A stretch of 53,616 nt of DNA from Nodosilinea nodulosa PCC 7104 (GTDB taxonomy: Bacteria; Cyanobacteriota; Cyanobacteriia; Phormidesmidales; Phormidesmidaceae): the NCBI RefSeq assembly GCF_000309385.1, contig NZ_JH976537.1, positions 4,002,069 to 4,055,684 on the forward strand. The letters are read 5' to 3'. The notes under the pieces were generated by a model that had not been told where the DNA came from, made no database searches, and saw only the letters and a list, made by a program, of their open reading frames with translations. The translations under genes and the position numbers were made by a program. Position 1 is the first letter of the stretch; every line of letters begins with the position of its first letter. This document shows, piece after piece, positions 44,101 through 53,213 of the stretch.

Positions 44101-47100
44101 CCAATGGGTTCTCCCAGCAGCGCATCTAGATTGATAAAGTCAATCATCGCCTCCATGGACTCGGCGGCCTCTGCCGCCGCCGCCTGAATGGGGTCAGGGG
44201 CACTGTCCTGCTCTGCCGAATCTAGCTGGCCTGAGTCATCGCCTGAGTCAGCTTCGGTCGAGGGGCTGGCTCCAGCGGCATCTAAAATATTGTCGAGGCT
44301 GATCTCCCGCAGCCAGTCCGTGGCCAGTTCCTCCGGCGCGGGGGAAACGGGCTGGTCAGGAGAGAATGCTGCCAGTTCCGAGCGGTCAGCCCAGCTCTCT
44401 CCCAGGGCGGCCAGGTCGTCTGGCGCCTCGGCTCTGGGTTCGGGCTCCTCTAGCCCAGCCTCGTCCAGGCTCAGGTTCAGATCGTCTAGGCTAATTGAGA
44501 GGGGCGGATTTGGGGAAATAGGTTCGGGTGCCGCCATGCCCCAGGTATCTAGGGTTAGCTCTGGCCCAGGCGTAGCCGATGGATTGGAGTCGATCGCCGC
44601 TGAATTCGCAGCGGGTTCTTCCCCCAGCCCCAATCCCTCTAGGGTTAAGTCACTCAGGGACGGTGTGGAAGTCGGTTCAGGCTCCAGGTTCAGCCCCTCC
44701 AGGTTTAGCCCCTCCAGGGGCGAAGGGGTGGACGGACTGTCTCTTAAGCCCAGTTCTTCTAAGGTGAGACTGTCCTGGGCCGGGGGTGCCGCCAGTTCGC
44801 TGCCAAAGCTCAGTTCCTCCAGGCTTAAATCAGCTGGGGCCAGCCCGGCGGCAGGGTCCTCCAGACTCCCGCTGGTCGCCGCATCCCGCGGGGGTGGATC
44901 GGGGCGGAGGGCGGAGTCTGGAGGACCGCTGGAGTTGTCTTCAGGATCGAGGCTGAGATCGAGATCGAGGTCCGCCAGAGTAAAGCCAGTGGCGGGCATC
45001 GTGGCTTCCGGGGCCGAGCCAAACTGAGGGTTGGTGATGAGGTCGTCAAGGGTTTCCCCAGACTTAGGCTCTGAGTCTAGAGGCGGCAGCGGGTCGAGGG
45101 CGAACTCACCCAGCAGATTTTCTAGGGTGACAGAAGGACCGGTGGCCCCGGCAGTGGGGTCCGCTGGTCGATCGGGCTGGGCTGGGTCAGCCGAGAGTTC
45201 GGTGAGATCGCCCAGGGTTAGCCCCGACTCGCCCAGGGCTGGCTCCTCGGAGCCCAGGCTCAAGTCTAGATCTGACAAGATTGAGGCCAGCGACGACGCG
45301 CCTGACGATGGGGCGGGAGGCTCTGTATCAATAGTGCTAAATAAATTCCCAGATAGATCCTCAGATGCCGCTGCCCCAGGCAGCGGGTCACCAAACAGGT
45401 CCGTGGCCGGGGCGATCGCAGAGGGTGTTGAATCGGCGGGCGCTTCGACGGCCTCGCCGAATAGATCAATGCCCGTTTCACTACCTGTTTCATCACCCGT
45501 TTCGGTGGAGCCAGTACCGTCTTCGGATAGATCAGGCCCATTTAGCCCATCAAACAAATTCAGGGCCGACACACCAGGGCCATCAGCGTCTGGCGCAGGC
45601 ATTGGGCTGCTCTCTTTTAGAGATAATTCTGAGGTATTGAACAGATCCAGGTCAGCGGCGTCAGGGCTGGGCGCATCGGGAGCAGCCATGGCGTCACCGA
45701 ACAGATCGAGCGCTGCCACAGGCTCATTGGGCTCAGGGGGGGGCAATGTCGCCTCCCCCTCCCGGACAGGAGAGGCAATATCGAACAGATCTAGCCCTAA
45801 CTCGCTGGTTGCAGGAGGCTCGGCGGCGGCCTCGTCACCCCACTGATCCAGGCTGGGCCGATCTAAGCCAGGCACTTCGGAAGGGGGGGCCACCGCCGGA
45901 GTGTCGCCCTCCGATAGCTCGACGCTGGCCAGATCTAGATTGGACAAATCTGAGTTGGATAGGCCCGCAGGCAGATCGCCCTGGGCCGAGCCCTCCAGGT
46001 TGAGCGCGCCAATGTCGCTGACTGGGGGCTGAGCCTGGTCTTCAAATAAACCCAAGCTGGCCAAATCGAGGGACAGGTCGCCGCCAGGGGCATCGTCTTG
46101 ATTGGGTTGATTTGGGTCGACCAAATTTAGCCAGTTGAGGTCGCTGGTGGGCGGCTGATTTTGCTCGGAGGTCGGCTCGCTAACGCGGTCGATGCTCAAA
46201 TCGGGGCTGGTGGAGGCAGACCCCTGCGCCTCCAGCCTTTCTGACTCCCCAGCCGGGTCCTGCGGTGTGGAAGGTGCAGGGGCCTCGTCAAACAGGTCAA
46301 GGGTGGAGAGATGGGGAAAGGCGGCCTCGGTAGGGGGCTGATCAACAGGCGATTGACCGCTGCCTTCGGGCAGGGGGGAAGAGAACAGGTCAAGGTCGTC
46401 AGAGCCAGCGGCATCAGCAGAGGGCGTCATGGCCCCATCGGGCTGGGTCTCTGCGGACTGGGGCGGAGACATGAGCAGATCTGTCAGGTCTGGCTCTGCG
46501 CTGCCTGGCGAGCGGCCCTCTGGGGCGATCGCTGTTTCTAAGTAATTTAAATCCTGCTGGAGCTGATCGACGATGGCTTCATCCAGGCTCAAGTCGTAGG
46601 TGAAAGCGGCTGGCTGGTCGTCCTGGGTCAGCAAGTCCTCGTCGGGCGAGGCGGCCATGAATCCGCCCAGGCGATCGTCATCCCCGTCATTGCTGACCTC
46701 CAAGTCGCCCGTCTCTCCAGGCCCCGTCGGCAACAGCTCGTCGAAGGATTCTATGGTTTCAGGCAGGTCTACCCCAGCGGCGCTCAGCGAATCGGCCAGG
46801 TTGACCTCTAGCGAATCGGCGGTAGCCTCTCCAAATAGATCGTCGAGGCCGCCCTCGGGGAATGCAGCGCTGGCCTCGGCTTCGGCCATTTCGATCGCCC
46901 CGGTGAGCTGAGCCAGCTCCTCCGGGCGGGGCAGATCGCTGGTCAAGGGCAGCGGCTGGGGCTCTTCGCTCTGGGCGGCGGCGATCGCTTGGGCGGGCTG
47001 GTCAATATCTAGAAAGGCATCCACCACGGCGGCGGCATCCCCACCTTCGGCGGCGGTGCTGGGAGCTGCCGGTGATCCAGCTGCATCAGGCCTGGCTGAA

Positions 47101-48401
47101 TCGGCAAAAAATCCACCTCCAAACAGGCTCTGATACAGCTCGTCGAGGGCTGAGTCAGATTCAAGTCCGCCTGCTTCTACCCCGCTGGCGGATACCTCAG
47201 CGCTGAGGTGCGCCTCAGCCTCGGGCAGTGACACCGCCGGGGATGGGTCGGGGGCGGCGACATCGAGGCTGTCGAGCAGTTGCAGATCCAGAGGCTCAGA
47301 GCCATCCCCATCGGGGTCAAGGGTTCCATCTAGGGCGCCGTCGAGCTGGAGTTCAGTAATGTCGTCTTCAATTTGAAGCAGCGTAATTTCGTCGTCGTCG
47401 AGATCGCCCCCCAGATCGAGCGCCTCAAGGGCCAAGTCGACCTCCAGCTCGGGCGATAAACCACCCATGCCATCGACGGCAAAGGTATTGCCAGCCAGGG
47501 TCTCGGGGGCCGAGGTCTCGGGCCGAGGCTGGGGCAGCTCGCGCCGCTGACCCGACTCCAGATAGGCCAGAGTCTCTTGGTTGATCTGCTGGCCCAGATG
47601 GTTGACTAGGGCGCTAAACATAAGCTCGCCCTGCTGGCCCAGGGTGTGCATCTGATTTAGCCCCTGGTTGAGCGAATTTTGGTAGCTGTAGATGCTTTGC
47701 TTCAGGGTGTCAAATACCGATCGCAGCGACTGATCAAGCCCCAGCATGACCTGGTCAGACTGGGCCTGAATTTGCTTGAGAAACTCTAGCCGCTGGGCCG
47801 GGGTGAGGTCGGCAGCATCGCCGTCGGCCTCCGACCCCTGGGTGAGGACGTAGGCGTTGGCGGTGGCGGCCTCTAGCCGCTGCACCGACTGGTTGACCTG
47901 GGTGCTGAGGTGGGCTTCGAGCTGGTGGGCCATCTGCTGCAGGGCGGCCTCCCAGCTCGGCGGCAGCTGGTGCAGGGCCGCCTGCTGGTCAATCTGCGAT
48001 CGCTGCTGCTGAAGCTGCTGCACCTCTTGCAGCAACAGCTCTCGCTGCTGCCTGAGGGTGGCCACCTCGTTGCGCAGCGGGTCTAAAATTTGCATGGTCT
48101 GCCCGCGCAGATACTGCATTTCTTGCAGCAGCGCCTTGAGCACCTGGCTGGCGGCGGCGGCAGTGGGGTCGTTTGGCAGGCCGCCAGGTGCTGGCGGGGC
48201 CTCGGACCCGCCAGCCTTAACTTCTGCCAGGTAGGCCCGCGCGCGGGCCAGCAGCTGGCGCTGATTGGCATCATTCGACATCACCCAGGGCAGCCGAGGT
48301 GCGGCCTCTCCCAGAATTGAGTCAATTTCGGCTACCAGAGCTTCCAGTTCATCCTGCTGCACAGCGACCTCTTTGCTTACCTTGTGCCCATTGATTGCCA
48401 A
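41166..48401 (-). CDS. giant coiled-coil / acidic-repeat / Hsp70-like protein
   Basis: 2411 residues. (1) Residues ~1-60 hold an [18 protein letters not shown] segment, followed by a coiled-coil/helical region to ~300 rich in Gln and Leu. (2) Residues ~300-1785 are acidic, Pro/Ser/Asp/Glu/Leu-rich and presumably disordered. They hold about ten hDLF motifs (LDLFGDA, LDLFDIA, IDLFGEA and similar) in the first half, then [15 protein letters not shown]-type motifs. (3) Residues ~1788-2411 are an Hsp70/actin-like domain: [16 protein letters not shown] (phosphate 1), [13 protein letters not shown] (connect), [15 protein letters not shown] (adenosine). The second phosphate loop reads [14 protein letters not shown] instead of DxGGGTxD, so ATP hydrolysis is doubtful. 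No substrate-binding domain follows. It is not secreted. Its role is unknown; a scaffold is a guess. Confidence 0.88.
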   Translation of the reverse strand: MAINGHKVSKEVAVQQDELEALVAEIDSILGEAAPRLPWVMSNDANQRQLLARARAYLAEVKAGGSEAPPAPGGLPNDPTAAAASQVLKALLQEMQYLRGQTMQILDPLRNEVATLRQQRELLLQEVQQLQQQRSQIDQQAALHQLPPSWEAALQQMAHQLEAHLSTQVNQSVQRLEAATANAYVLTQGSEADGDAADLTPAQRLEFLKQIQAQSDQVMLGLDQSLRSVFDTLKQSIYSYQNSLNQGLNQMHTLGQQGELMFSALVNHLGQQINQETLAYLESGQRRELPQPRPETSAPETLAGNTFAVDGMGGLSPELEVDLALEALDLGGDLDDDEITLLQIEDDITELQLDGALDGTLDPDGDGSEPLDLQLLDSLDVAAPDPSPAVSLPEAEAHLSAEVSASGVEAGGLESDSALDELYQSLFGGGFFADSARPDAAGSPAAPSTAAEGGDAAAVVDAFLDIDQPAQAIAAAQSEEPQPLPLTSDLPRPEELAQLTGAIEMAEAEASAAFPEGGLDDLFGEATADSLEVNLADSLSAAGVDLPETIESFDELLPTGPGETGDLEVSNDGDDDRLGGFMAASPDEDLLTQDDQPAAFTYDLSLDEAIVDQLQQDLNYLETAIAPEGRSPGSAEPDLTDLLMSPPQSAETQPDGAMTPSADAAGSDDLDLFSSPLPEGSGQSPVDQPPTEAAFPHLSTLDLFDEAPAPSTPQDPAGESERLEAQGSASTSPDLSIDRVSEPTSEQNQPPTSDLNWLNLVDPNQPNQDDAPGGDLSLDLASLGLFEDQAQPPVSDIGALNLEGSAQGDLPAGLSNSDLSNLDLASVELSEGDTPAVAPPSEVPGLDRPSLDQWGDEAAAEPPATSELGLDLFDIASPVREGEATLPPPEPNEPVAALDLFGDAMAAPDAPSPDAADLDLFNTSELSLKESSPMPAPDADGPGVSALNLFDGLNGPDLSEDGTGSTETGDETGSETGIDLFGEAVEAPADSTPSAIAPATDLFGDPLPGAAASEDLSGNLFSTIDTEPPAPSSGASSLASILSDLDLSLGSEEPALGESGLTLGDLTELSADPAQPDRPADPTAGATGPSVTLENLLGEFALDPLPPLDSEPKSGETLDDLITNPQFGSAPEATMPATGFTLADLDLDLSLDPEDNSSGPPDSALRPDPPPRDAATSGSLEDPAAGLAPADLSLEELSFGSELAAPPAQDSLTLEELGLRDSPSTPSPLEGLNLEGLNLEPEPTSTPSLSDLTLEGLGLGEEPAANSAAIDSNPSATPGPELTLDTWGMAAPEPISPNPPLSISLDDLNLSLDEAGLEEPEPRAEAPDDLAALGESWADRSELAAFSPDQPVSPAPEELATDWLREISLDNILDAAGASPSTEADSGDDSGQLDSAEQDSAPDPIQAAAAEAAESMEAMIDFINLDALLGEPIGPTAPAPSLDLDLDFSLEEPEPEAIAAPEPLLLSDLSVEDEGDRTTPPAADDLGLDLDFGLNPEPTAADLRDRPFIFLDEAEVSSDQSFTPEVAANDSVVPEGENPDWLSEAALELGSEQAVGLAETWPLTSAATPSESIDLEPASLELTDLESLEPTDLEIVDNPLGGNSLSDGSLTVDTPAPDALQAEEFSLDDLLGAELEAPGPEAIDLDAIALENSTDLDIPLLEPENLALEQPAQEAVEPASPDQEASGPEPEPEPVPEPEALEPPLELLEELVANPFAVEAPEAIAPPVIAPDAPPSAAPEPTPDEPEAAAEAEDAIAAEIASPSASDDQSAVIPAPPEVNPTEASASTPLWFLGLDVGTTGLSAVLLERRGGQVYPLYWVDNAISGVTADKFFRLPSLASVATAEDSERCRVQSIGSSALTVNWSDSDTADQGLVLLKALKPYLKLSIPALVGDNATSQPQIQWSDRDRLPLQIFQDSLQALLATLPQGLAPEAAFTVGAVGLDAQAIVQALGELRGVVVSYPANWPDTYTFNLREAVLGAGLAVSPDDIYFVEDAIAAVLSGLPDPSAPLPESNGQPMQQQTLYACPWTGGTVVLSAGASVTEVGIVNLPSALGDLTYSDFALHSMSYAGDAIDLDIICHLLHPAERRQSRPAEGYGRASEATGWGWQAAMPELDGTHWDDLDLNGCEMPRPAEPDLARRQRLYQRLEASLLGQSVLEAARHLKIILQHQPQFELELADQRWIVRSKDLEDRIILPYIQRINGHLNRLLSEAGLNTQGINQVICTGGSASLPKIARWLRQKFPNATIVQDTYHSDRPPSCSRVTYGLVNLVRYPQVLDLTRHQYSDMFLLMEVLRALPEQPMPLSGILHLLKERGLNVEACQAHLMALLEGRLPPGLLPSTASGPLVMAPASDDLAALATTPLYTRPSGQVYVPNLEQGQRLQTYMDQLLADKHQTLVDPLLSQLTVIHV

Positions 48402-48698
48402 AGTGTATGTCAGGCGTCTCCAAAAATCATCACGGCAATGTCCTAGTTTTATCGGTGTTAAAGGACGTAGATGGCCTCAACAATGCTTGGCTTTACTAGC
48501 CTTGGATCCACTGGCAATGGGGCTTTCCCAACCGGCGATCGCCCCCGTTCTTCCTGGGATGGAGTGATATAGTGCTAAGCATTTGGGTTCCACAGCCAAT
48601 CTGCCAGTGAAGAATTCTGCCCCTCCCCTTGGGATAGGATGGGTTGAGGCGATTTGATATCACTAACTTAAACAAAAAAATTAATGTTGGGGTGATTA

Positions 48699-49403
48699 AT
48701 GGATGCTCGCTACAACCCTCGAGATACTGACGCCGATCTGAAATTAATTCGTTCGGCGCTGTTATTTCAGGACTTGCCAGAGGAAGCTGTAGCTGAAGCC
48801 ACTAGCCACGTGGTGTCCCGTCGTCATCCGGCCAATCAGGTCATTTTGCTAGAAAACGACTGGGGCAGCTCGGTCTACTTTATTTTGGAAGGGTGGGTGA
48901 AGATTCGCACCTACAACCTCGACGGCAAAGAAGTCACCCTCAATATTTTGGGCAAGGGCGAGCTGTTTGGCGAAATGGCCCCCCTCGAAGAGGTGCCTCG
49001 CTCCACCGATGTCATTACCCTGGTGCCTACCGTCATCGGCAGCATGCCCGCCAGCGACTTTGTCAAACTGCTCAATACCCAACCCCTGGCGGGCATTCGC
49101 CTGTCGCAGCTAATGGCGCGGCGGCTCAGACAGGTCAATCGCCGGCTGCGGCTGCGCGAGTCTGACAGCACCTCGCGGGTGGCCGACATCATCCTCTTTT
49201 TGGCCGATGGGCAGGGGCAGCGCAGCGCCAGCGGCGTCGAGATTCCCAACCTGCCCCACCGGGAACTGAGCAGCCTCAGCGGTCTGGCCCGGGAGACGGT
49301 GACCCGCGTACTGAGTAAGCTAGAGAAAAAAGGGCTGATTGTGCGGGACAAAGACCTGATGAATATTCCCGACATTAACGCCCTAGAACGTCTGCTGGTT
49401 TAG
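48699..49403 (+). CDS. Crp/Fnr family transcriptional regulator
   Basis: 234 residues. The cyclic-nucleotide-type beta barrel has VYFILEGWVKIRTYNLDGKEVTLNILGKGELFGEMAPLE (core), a dimer helix with LMARRLRQVNRRLRLRE, and a C-terminal winged helix LPHRELSSLSGLARETVTRVLSKLEKKGLI with recognition helix RETVTRVLSKLE. The cAMP-contact pattern GELFGEMA...RSTDV is partly kept (RST), so a small ligand is possible. It is a conserved cyanobacterial Crp-type regulator but not NtcA. It lies divergent from the giant gene across 297 non-coding bases and only 6 bases before the DUF2232 gene. Confidence 0.92.
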   Translation: MDARYNPRDTDADLKLIRSALLFQDLPEEAVAEATSHVVSRRHPANQVILLENDWGSSVYFILEGWVKIRTYNLDGKEVTLNILGKGELFGEMAPLEEVPRSTDVITLVPTVIGSMPASDFVKLLNTQPLAGIRLSQLMARRLRQVNRRLRLRESDSTSRVADIILFLADGQGQRSASGVEIPNLPHRELSSLSGLARETVTRVLSKLEKKGLIVRDKDLMNIPDINALERLLV

Positions 49404-49409
49404 CCCTCC

Positions 49410-50195
49410 ATGAGTCATCCCCCTGACCCCGGCCCCGGGGCTAATTTTGTGCCCCCGATTGAGGCCGCCGCGAGCGACTTCGATGACTTAGACACCTACC
49501 TCGACTACCGTGGCCCATCGACTGAGACAGACGAGCCAGACCTGTCTCACCGGCTCAAGGCTGGCCCTCTGGCCATGGTTGAGACAGCTTTTTTGGCCAG
49601 CACCGCCGCGCTGATCTGGCTGGTGAACACCTACTTTCCGCCGGGGCCAATTCTGCGGATTTTGTTTCCGCTGCCGATGGCGCTGGTGTATTTGCGCTGG
49701 GGGCCACGGGCCGCGTGGATGTCGGCCCTGGTGTCGGGGCTGCTGCTCTCGGTGCTGATGGGGCCACCGCGCAGCCTGCTGTTTCTGATGCCCTACGCCC
49801 TGCTGGGAGTGCAGCTGGGCTTTTTCTGGGTGCGGCGGGCCAACTGGTATGCGTCGATCGCGGTCGGCTCGCTGCTGGGCACGATCGGGTTTTTCTTTCG
49901 GCTGTGGCTGTCGTCGCTGCTGGTGGGCGAAGACCTGTGGGTGTACTTGACCACCCAGGTGACCCAAATGCTGAACTGGGGCCTGGAGCGCCTGGTGGGG
50001 CTGGGCGTTTTGGATGTGGGCGTCCTGGGTCAGGCCAATGTAGAGGCGGTGCAGTTGCTGGCCCTGCTGTCGGTGTTGGCTAGCAACGTGGTTTACCTGT
50101 TTACGGTGCATCTGGCTGCCTGGCTGCTGCTGGGTCGTCTGGGGGCGAAGATTCCGGACCCGCCGGAGTGGGTGCAGGATTTGCTGAAGGATTAG
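49410..50195 (+). CDS. DUF2232 membrane protein
   Basis: 261 residues. An acidic N-terminal tail (~1-45) is followed by hydrophobic segments: MVETAFLASTAALIWLVNTYFPP, then ILRILFPLPMALVYLRWGPRAAWMSALVSGLLLSVLMGP (core) and more to the end. The L.FPLP..LVYLR.G motif is typical of DUF2232 (YybS-like). The function is unknown. ATG at 49410 is 6 bases after the Crp stop, so it is likely co-transcribed. Confidence 0.88.
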   Translation: MSHPPDPGPGANFVPPIEAAASDFDDLDTYLDYRGPSTETDEPDLSHRLKAGPLAMVETAFLASTAALIWLVNTYFPPGPILRILFPLPMALVYLRWGPRAAWMSALVSGLLLSVLMGPPRSLLFLMPYALLGVQLGFFWVRRANWYASIAVGSLLGTIGFFFRLWLSSLLVGEDLWVYLTTQVTQMLNWGLERLVGLGVLDVGVLGQANVEAVQLLALLSVLASNVVYLFTVHLAAWLLLGRLGAKIPDPPEWVQDLLKD

Positions 50196-50236
50196 GGGCG
50201 TGGGGTGTGTGGGTGCGTGGGTGAGGGGGATGGGGA

Positions 50237-51373
50237 GTGAGAGGTGAGGGGCTGATTGGGATTTATACGCAGGGTCGGCGGGGAGAGGATTGGCTGAGGC
50301 GGGTGCGGGGGTTGCGGCCTGGGCTGGTGCTGACGCTGGGGTTCACCGAGACGGGGCTGGTGGAAGGGATTTCGGCAGCGGGGGCGACACCACGCGATCG
50401 CGCCTTTACTGCCCTAGCCGATGCTGAGTTCATGGTCAACGGCCTCATCTCAGCGCCCCAGTATCCCCTGCCACCACTTCACGCTGGGGCTTCTCCGGCG
50501 CTGATTTCTAGGGCTGTCATTGCAGGGCAGGATATTCCCCTCGTTGTTCTGAATGCTGGCTTGCCGCTGCCGCCGACCGTCCCTCACCTGGACTTGGGAG
50601 GGAAGCCTGCGCAATGTCTGAGCACGGGGGCGGCTTTGCCGTTGGATGCGGTGCATCATCTCTGGCGGCAGGGGTTAGAGCAAGGGGAATTGCTGGAAGC
50701 TAACGGCGGCTATCTGCTGCTGGCGGAGTGCGTGGTGGGGGGCACGACCACGGCCCTGGGGCTGCTCACCGGGCTGGGCTTTGATGCGGCGGAACGGGTG
50801 AACAGCAGCCACCCCACCTGCAACCACAGCCAAAAGCAGACGCTAGTAGCCCAGGGATTGTCCCGCGCGGGGCTGCCGCGAAACCCCCACCCTCTGGCGG
50901 TGGTGGCGGCGGTGGGCGACCCGATGCAGCCGGTGGTGGCGGGACTGGCGATCGCGGCCAGTCGCACCCGCCCGGTGCTGCTGGCGGGGGGCACGCAAAT
51001 GCTGGCGGTCTACGCGCTGATGGGGGCGATCGCGGCGGCAGAAAGCTATGACTGGAACCCCGACAATGTGGTGGTGGGCACCACGCGCTGGGTGGCGGAG
51101 GATGCCACGGGCGATACGGTGGGGCTGGCGGAGCTGACGGGGGGCTGCCTGGTGGCAACGCAGCTGAGCTTTGCAGGGTCGCGGTTTGAGGCGCTGCGGG
51201 CTTACGAGCGGGGGTTTGTAAAGGAGGGCGTGGGGGCGGGGGGATGCGCGATCGCGGCCTCGCTCTACCAAAACTGGGGCCAGCCGGAGCTATTGGGGGC
51301 GATCGAAGCGCTGCTGGAGCAAAAGTCTCAGCAAGATAGATCCCAGGGTTCTGGCTCCAGTGCTTTGCCTTAA
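50237..51373 (+). CDS. cobT: nicotinate-nucleotide phosphoribosyltransferase, CobT-like (TIGR00303)
   Basis: 378 residues of the CobT-like family found in cyanobacteria and archaea, which activates the lower ligand for cobalamin-type cofactors. Recognisable parts are GFTETGLVEGISAAGATPRDRAFTALADAEFMV (core), PVVLAGGTQMLAVYALMGA-like and GYERGFVKEGVGAGG-like segments (here YERGFVKEGVGAGG). Enzymatic specificity cannot be told. GTG at 50237 is used, as upstream sequence is G-rich and without other starts. The 3' end lies in a large inverted repeat. Confidence 0.88.
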   Translation: MRGEGLIGIYTQGRRGEDWLRRVRGLRPGLVLTLGFTETGLVEGISAAGATPRDRAFTALADAEFMVNGLISAPQYPLPPLHAGASPALISRAVIAGQDIPLVVLNAGLPLPPTVPHLDLGGKPAQCLSTGAALPLDAVHHLWRQGLEQGELLEANGGYLLLAECVVGGTTTALGLLTGLGFDAAERVNSSHPTCNHSQKQTLVAQGLSRAGLPRNPHPLAVVAAVGDPMQPVVAGLAIAASRTRPVLLAGGTQMLAVYALMGAIAAAESYDWNPDNVVVGTTRWVAEDATGDTVGLAELTGGCLVATQLSFAGSRFEALRAYERGFVKEGVGAGGCAIAASLYQNWGQPELLGAIEALLEQKSQQDRSQGSGSSALP

Positions 51374-51403
51374 GCAAACGCCCCTACCAGAACCCTGGGA
51401 TCT
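51338..51403. terminator. perfect 17-bp inverted repeat between convergent genes
   Basis: AGATCCCAGGGTTCTGG (51338-51354) and CCAGAACCCTGGGATCT (51387-51403), with an inner TTTGC-CTTAA-GCAAA hairpin in the 32-base spacer. The left arm is inside the cobT coding end. It probably works as a bidirectional terminator, though no T tract is present. Confidence 0.6.
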
Positions 51404-51414
51404 GAGGCTGTAGG

Positions 51415-51702
51415 CTACTCCAGCAGAATGGTTTTGGTCATGATCACCATCCACTGGGCGGGGGTGGCCGCTTCGGCGCTGGACGGCACGGGGATGGGGT
51501 CGCTCCAGTCGTTGGGGTCGGCGTAGCCGAGGGCGTGGAGGATTTTGATGGTGCGGTCTAGGGCGGCGAGGCTGCCGTAGAGCATGTGGCGCACTTTCTC
51601 AGGGGTTAGGGGTCGGGTGCCTTTGCTATTTCCACTGGGCGGCAGCGGTAGGGAACCGGCCTCTGGGTTGTCGTTGGTGTCTGGTTCGAGATATTCAAAC
51701 AT
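51415..51702 (-). CDS. small conserved protein
   Basis: 95 residues; a Pro/Asp/Asn-rich start, then TPEKVRHMLYGSLAALDRTIKILHALGYADPNDWSDPIPVP, a helix-turn often seen in small cyanobacterial proteins, ending in a helix (QWMVIMTKTILLE). I cannot name a family or role. It is convergent with cobT. ATG at 51702 has a purine-rich stretch (GGAAAACAG on the coding strand) shortly upstream. Confidence 0.65.
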   Translation of the reverse strand: MFEYLEPDTNDNPEAGSLPLPPSGNSKGTRPLTPEKVRHMLYGSLAALDRTIKILHALGYADPNDWSDPIPVPSSAEAATPAQWMVIMTKTILLE

Positions 51703-51748
51703 CGGTTCTGTTTTCCTTTTTGTGGTTTGAGGAAGACAGAACGCGAAA

Positions 51749-51793
51749 ACCCTAGCTAACCACAGCTGAGGTACAAACTGGGAGAGCTAGGGT
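51749..51793. promoter_or_regulatory. inverted repeat ACCCTAGCT-N27-AGCTAGGGT
   Basis: A perfect 9-bp inverted repeat 47 bases upstream of the 95-aa gene (minus strand). Possibly an operator or RNA hairpin. Confidence 0.3.
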
Positions 51794-51837
51794 ACGATCG
51801 ACCTTAGCCCTGCAATCTGCCTTAGAGATTTGCCGGG

Positions 51838-52032
51838 TTAGCTGTCTGTTGGTGCTGGAACACCTTCAGACAGCGCCAAGATTTTCGAGTTCTGTATGGC
51901 TACCGTTCTGCTGAAACGGCTTAATGTAAGACAATACTGGTACAGACGCTCCCCGTCAACCGTAGTGCACAATTTAGTTTGTTCATTTAAGTTATTGGAG
52001 ATGCCAAAATAGGGACCTCTCAAGAAAACCAT
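51838..52032 (-). CDS. doubtful small ORF
   Basis: A 64-codon frame with ATG at 52032, in the otherwise empty 432-base stretch 51703-52134. No ribosome-binding site, no recognisable family. Its 3' end carries the stem-loop at 51841-51874. It may be a remnant of an accessory gene. Confidence 0.2.
   Translation of the reverse strand: MVFLRGPYFGISNNLNEQTKLCTTVDGERLYQYCLTLSRFSRTVAIQNSKILALSEGVPAPTDS
51841..51874. promoter_or_regulatory. two-tier stem-loop
   Basis: GCTGTCTG (51841-51848) pairs with CAGACAGC (51867-51874), and inside it GGTG with CACC around a six-base loop. Well formed; possibly a terminator or small RNA element in this accessory stretch. Confidence 0.4.
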
Positions 52033-52134
52033 TGACCGGGTGCTTATTAATAAGTTTTTCTAGATAATATTGGATATGTAAAGATCTCATCCAGATCGGA
52101 CATTTGATTTATTACGAGCGTTAGAGGAAGCAGA

Positions 52135-52776
52135 GTGAAAGATTATATAAAGGTGCTTGAACTCGCCGCTCAGAACGCTCTTCCCTCCCAAGTAGATAAG
52201 CATTCTGATCCGGAAGTTACGCTAGTTCGTGAGCTCATTGAAGCGGGTTACCTCTGGGCCATTGATGCAACCACATTCGATGGCGAAGCATATCTAAATC
52301 CGCGAATCACGCTACCAGGTCGCGAATACCTTGCGAATCTTCGATCGAAAACAATTTATAGCCCACCTGACACTTCAACCGCATGGCCTAGAGTTGATCG
52401 CGCAATAGGCGAGATTCGGCGTCGCCTTGCTGATGCACAAAACGAAGAACAATTCCAGGCAGTAGGCCTATTGTGCCGAGAGGCTTTAATCTCCCTAGCG
52501 CAAGCGGTACACGACCCATCACGATACCCACCGACTGACGGCAAAATCCCTAGCTCATCTGATGCCAAAAGAATGTTCGATGCATACATTGCTATAGAGT
52601 TGTCTGGTTCATCACACGAGGCTGCAAGACGCCATGCGAAAGCAGCTTATGATCTTGCAAACGACTTACAGCATCGACGCACCGCAAATTACAGACAAGC
52701 GTCACTTTGTGTTGAAGCAACCAATTCAGTAGTTTCAGTTATCGCAATTGTATCCGGGCATCGGGATCCCCCGTAG
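52135..52776 (+). CDS. hypothetical protein, cassette-like, with HEPN-like helical C-terminus
   Basis: 213 residues from GTG with a good GAGGAAG ribosome site. The N-terminal third has TLVRELIEAGYLWAIDATTFDGEAYLNPRITLPGREYLANL, like a small winged-helix or DUF2513-type module. The rest is helical (AVGLLCREALISLAQAV, SSHEAARRHAKAAYDLANDLQHRRTA), which could be a HEPN-like or abortive-infection-type domain; the R-x4-6-H motif of HEPN nucleases is not clear. AT-richer than the chromosomal genes. An attC-like core follows the stop directly and GTTAGAGG precedes the start by 14 bases. Confidence 0.65.
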   Translation: MKDYIKVLELAAQNALPSQVDKHSDPEVTLVRELIEAGYLWAIDATTFDGEAYLNPRITLPGREYLANLRSKTIYSPPDTSTAWPRVDRAIGEIRRRLADAQNEEQFQAVGLLCREALISLAQAVHDPSRYPPTDGKIPSSSDAKRMFDAYIAIELSGSSHEAARRHAKAAYDLANDLQHRRTANYRQASLCVEATNSVVSVIAIVSGHRDPP

Positions 52777-52791
52777 CCTAACAAGTCGCTC
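52776..52791 (+). mobile_element. attC-like half-site (GCCTAACAAGTCGCTC)
   Basis: GCCTAAC fits the attC R'' core RYYYAAC exactly and begins on the last base of the TAG stop. AAGTCGCTC is a common L'' sequence in integron cassettes. The matching L'/R' half (GAGCGACTTGTTAGGC) is not found downstream; GTTGAC at 52796 or GTTATAC at about 52819 are weak substitutes. It is therefore probably a truncated site. Confidence 0.4.
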
Positions 52792-52801
52792 ATAGGTTGA
52801 C

Positions 52802-53059
52802 GTGGATAAACTTAATCGTTATACACAAGCAGTCTGCATTTTATTCAAACTAGGCTTCGAGACTAATACAGTGTTTTCCTGTGAGATGAGGTCCGAATTA
52901 GAATTTGAGATTATTCCGTTTTTAGCAGAAGATTTTAGAGGCCGTAGAGGATATTTCCCCCCTAGACCATTCAAAACCTACAATCTGCCAACCCCCTACA
53001 ACAGCTTCGGTTCTGAGGCAATATTGATACAGGCAGCAGGGTCAGCGAATCTAGCTTAA
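52802..53059 (+). CDS. small ORF next to IS insertion
   Basis: 85 codons from GTG at 52802. The product begins MDKLNRYTQAVCILFKLGFETNTVF and ends SANLA. I do not recognise it. The stop lies 8 bases before the IS4-like element, so the frame may be truncated or altered by the insertion. No clear ribosome-binding site. Confidence 0.3.
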   Translation: MDKLNRYTQAVCILFKLGFETNTVFSCEMRSELEFEIIPFLAEDFRGRRGYFPPRPFKTYNLPTPYNSFGSEAILIQAAGSANLA

Positions 53060-53066
53060 CTATTAT

Positions 53067-53213
53067 TGAATGTCACTGACGTAAGCCCTATCAAGCTACC
53101 AGCTTAGCTTTCAGGACTGAGCGGGGTTCCTGCATTCTCGGGAACGGTTTGGGACGACGTTTGACGACTCGGGGTTCTGAACGGTTGGGGCGAAAGGGAA
53201 CAATCAGCTCTTG
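53067..53213. repeat. IS4-like element terminal segment, copy 1 of a direct repeat
   Basis: These 147 bases recur without any difference I could find at 53470-53616 (offset 403), where the window ends. They hold one end of the element and the 3' part of the transposase gene. The copy starts with TGAATGTCACTGACGTAAG. Confidence 0.9.

Noticed and set aside
43216..45846. Three long plus-strand open frames (Ser/Gly/Arg-rich) opposite the giant gene
   Set aside because: They are the antisense reading of a GC-rich, codon-biased acidic coding sequence. Their composition is monotonous Ser/Arg/Gly and they have no family features.
50196..50260. G-rich GTGGG/GAGGGG stretch before cobT as a cobalamin riboswitch
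   Set aside because: Only about 40 bases and no B12-box-like sequence; too short to hold a riboswitch.
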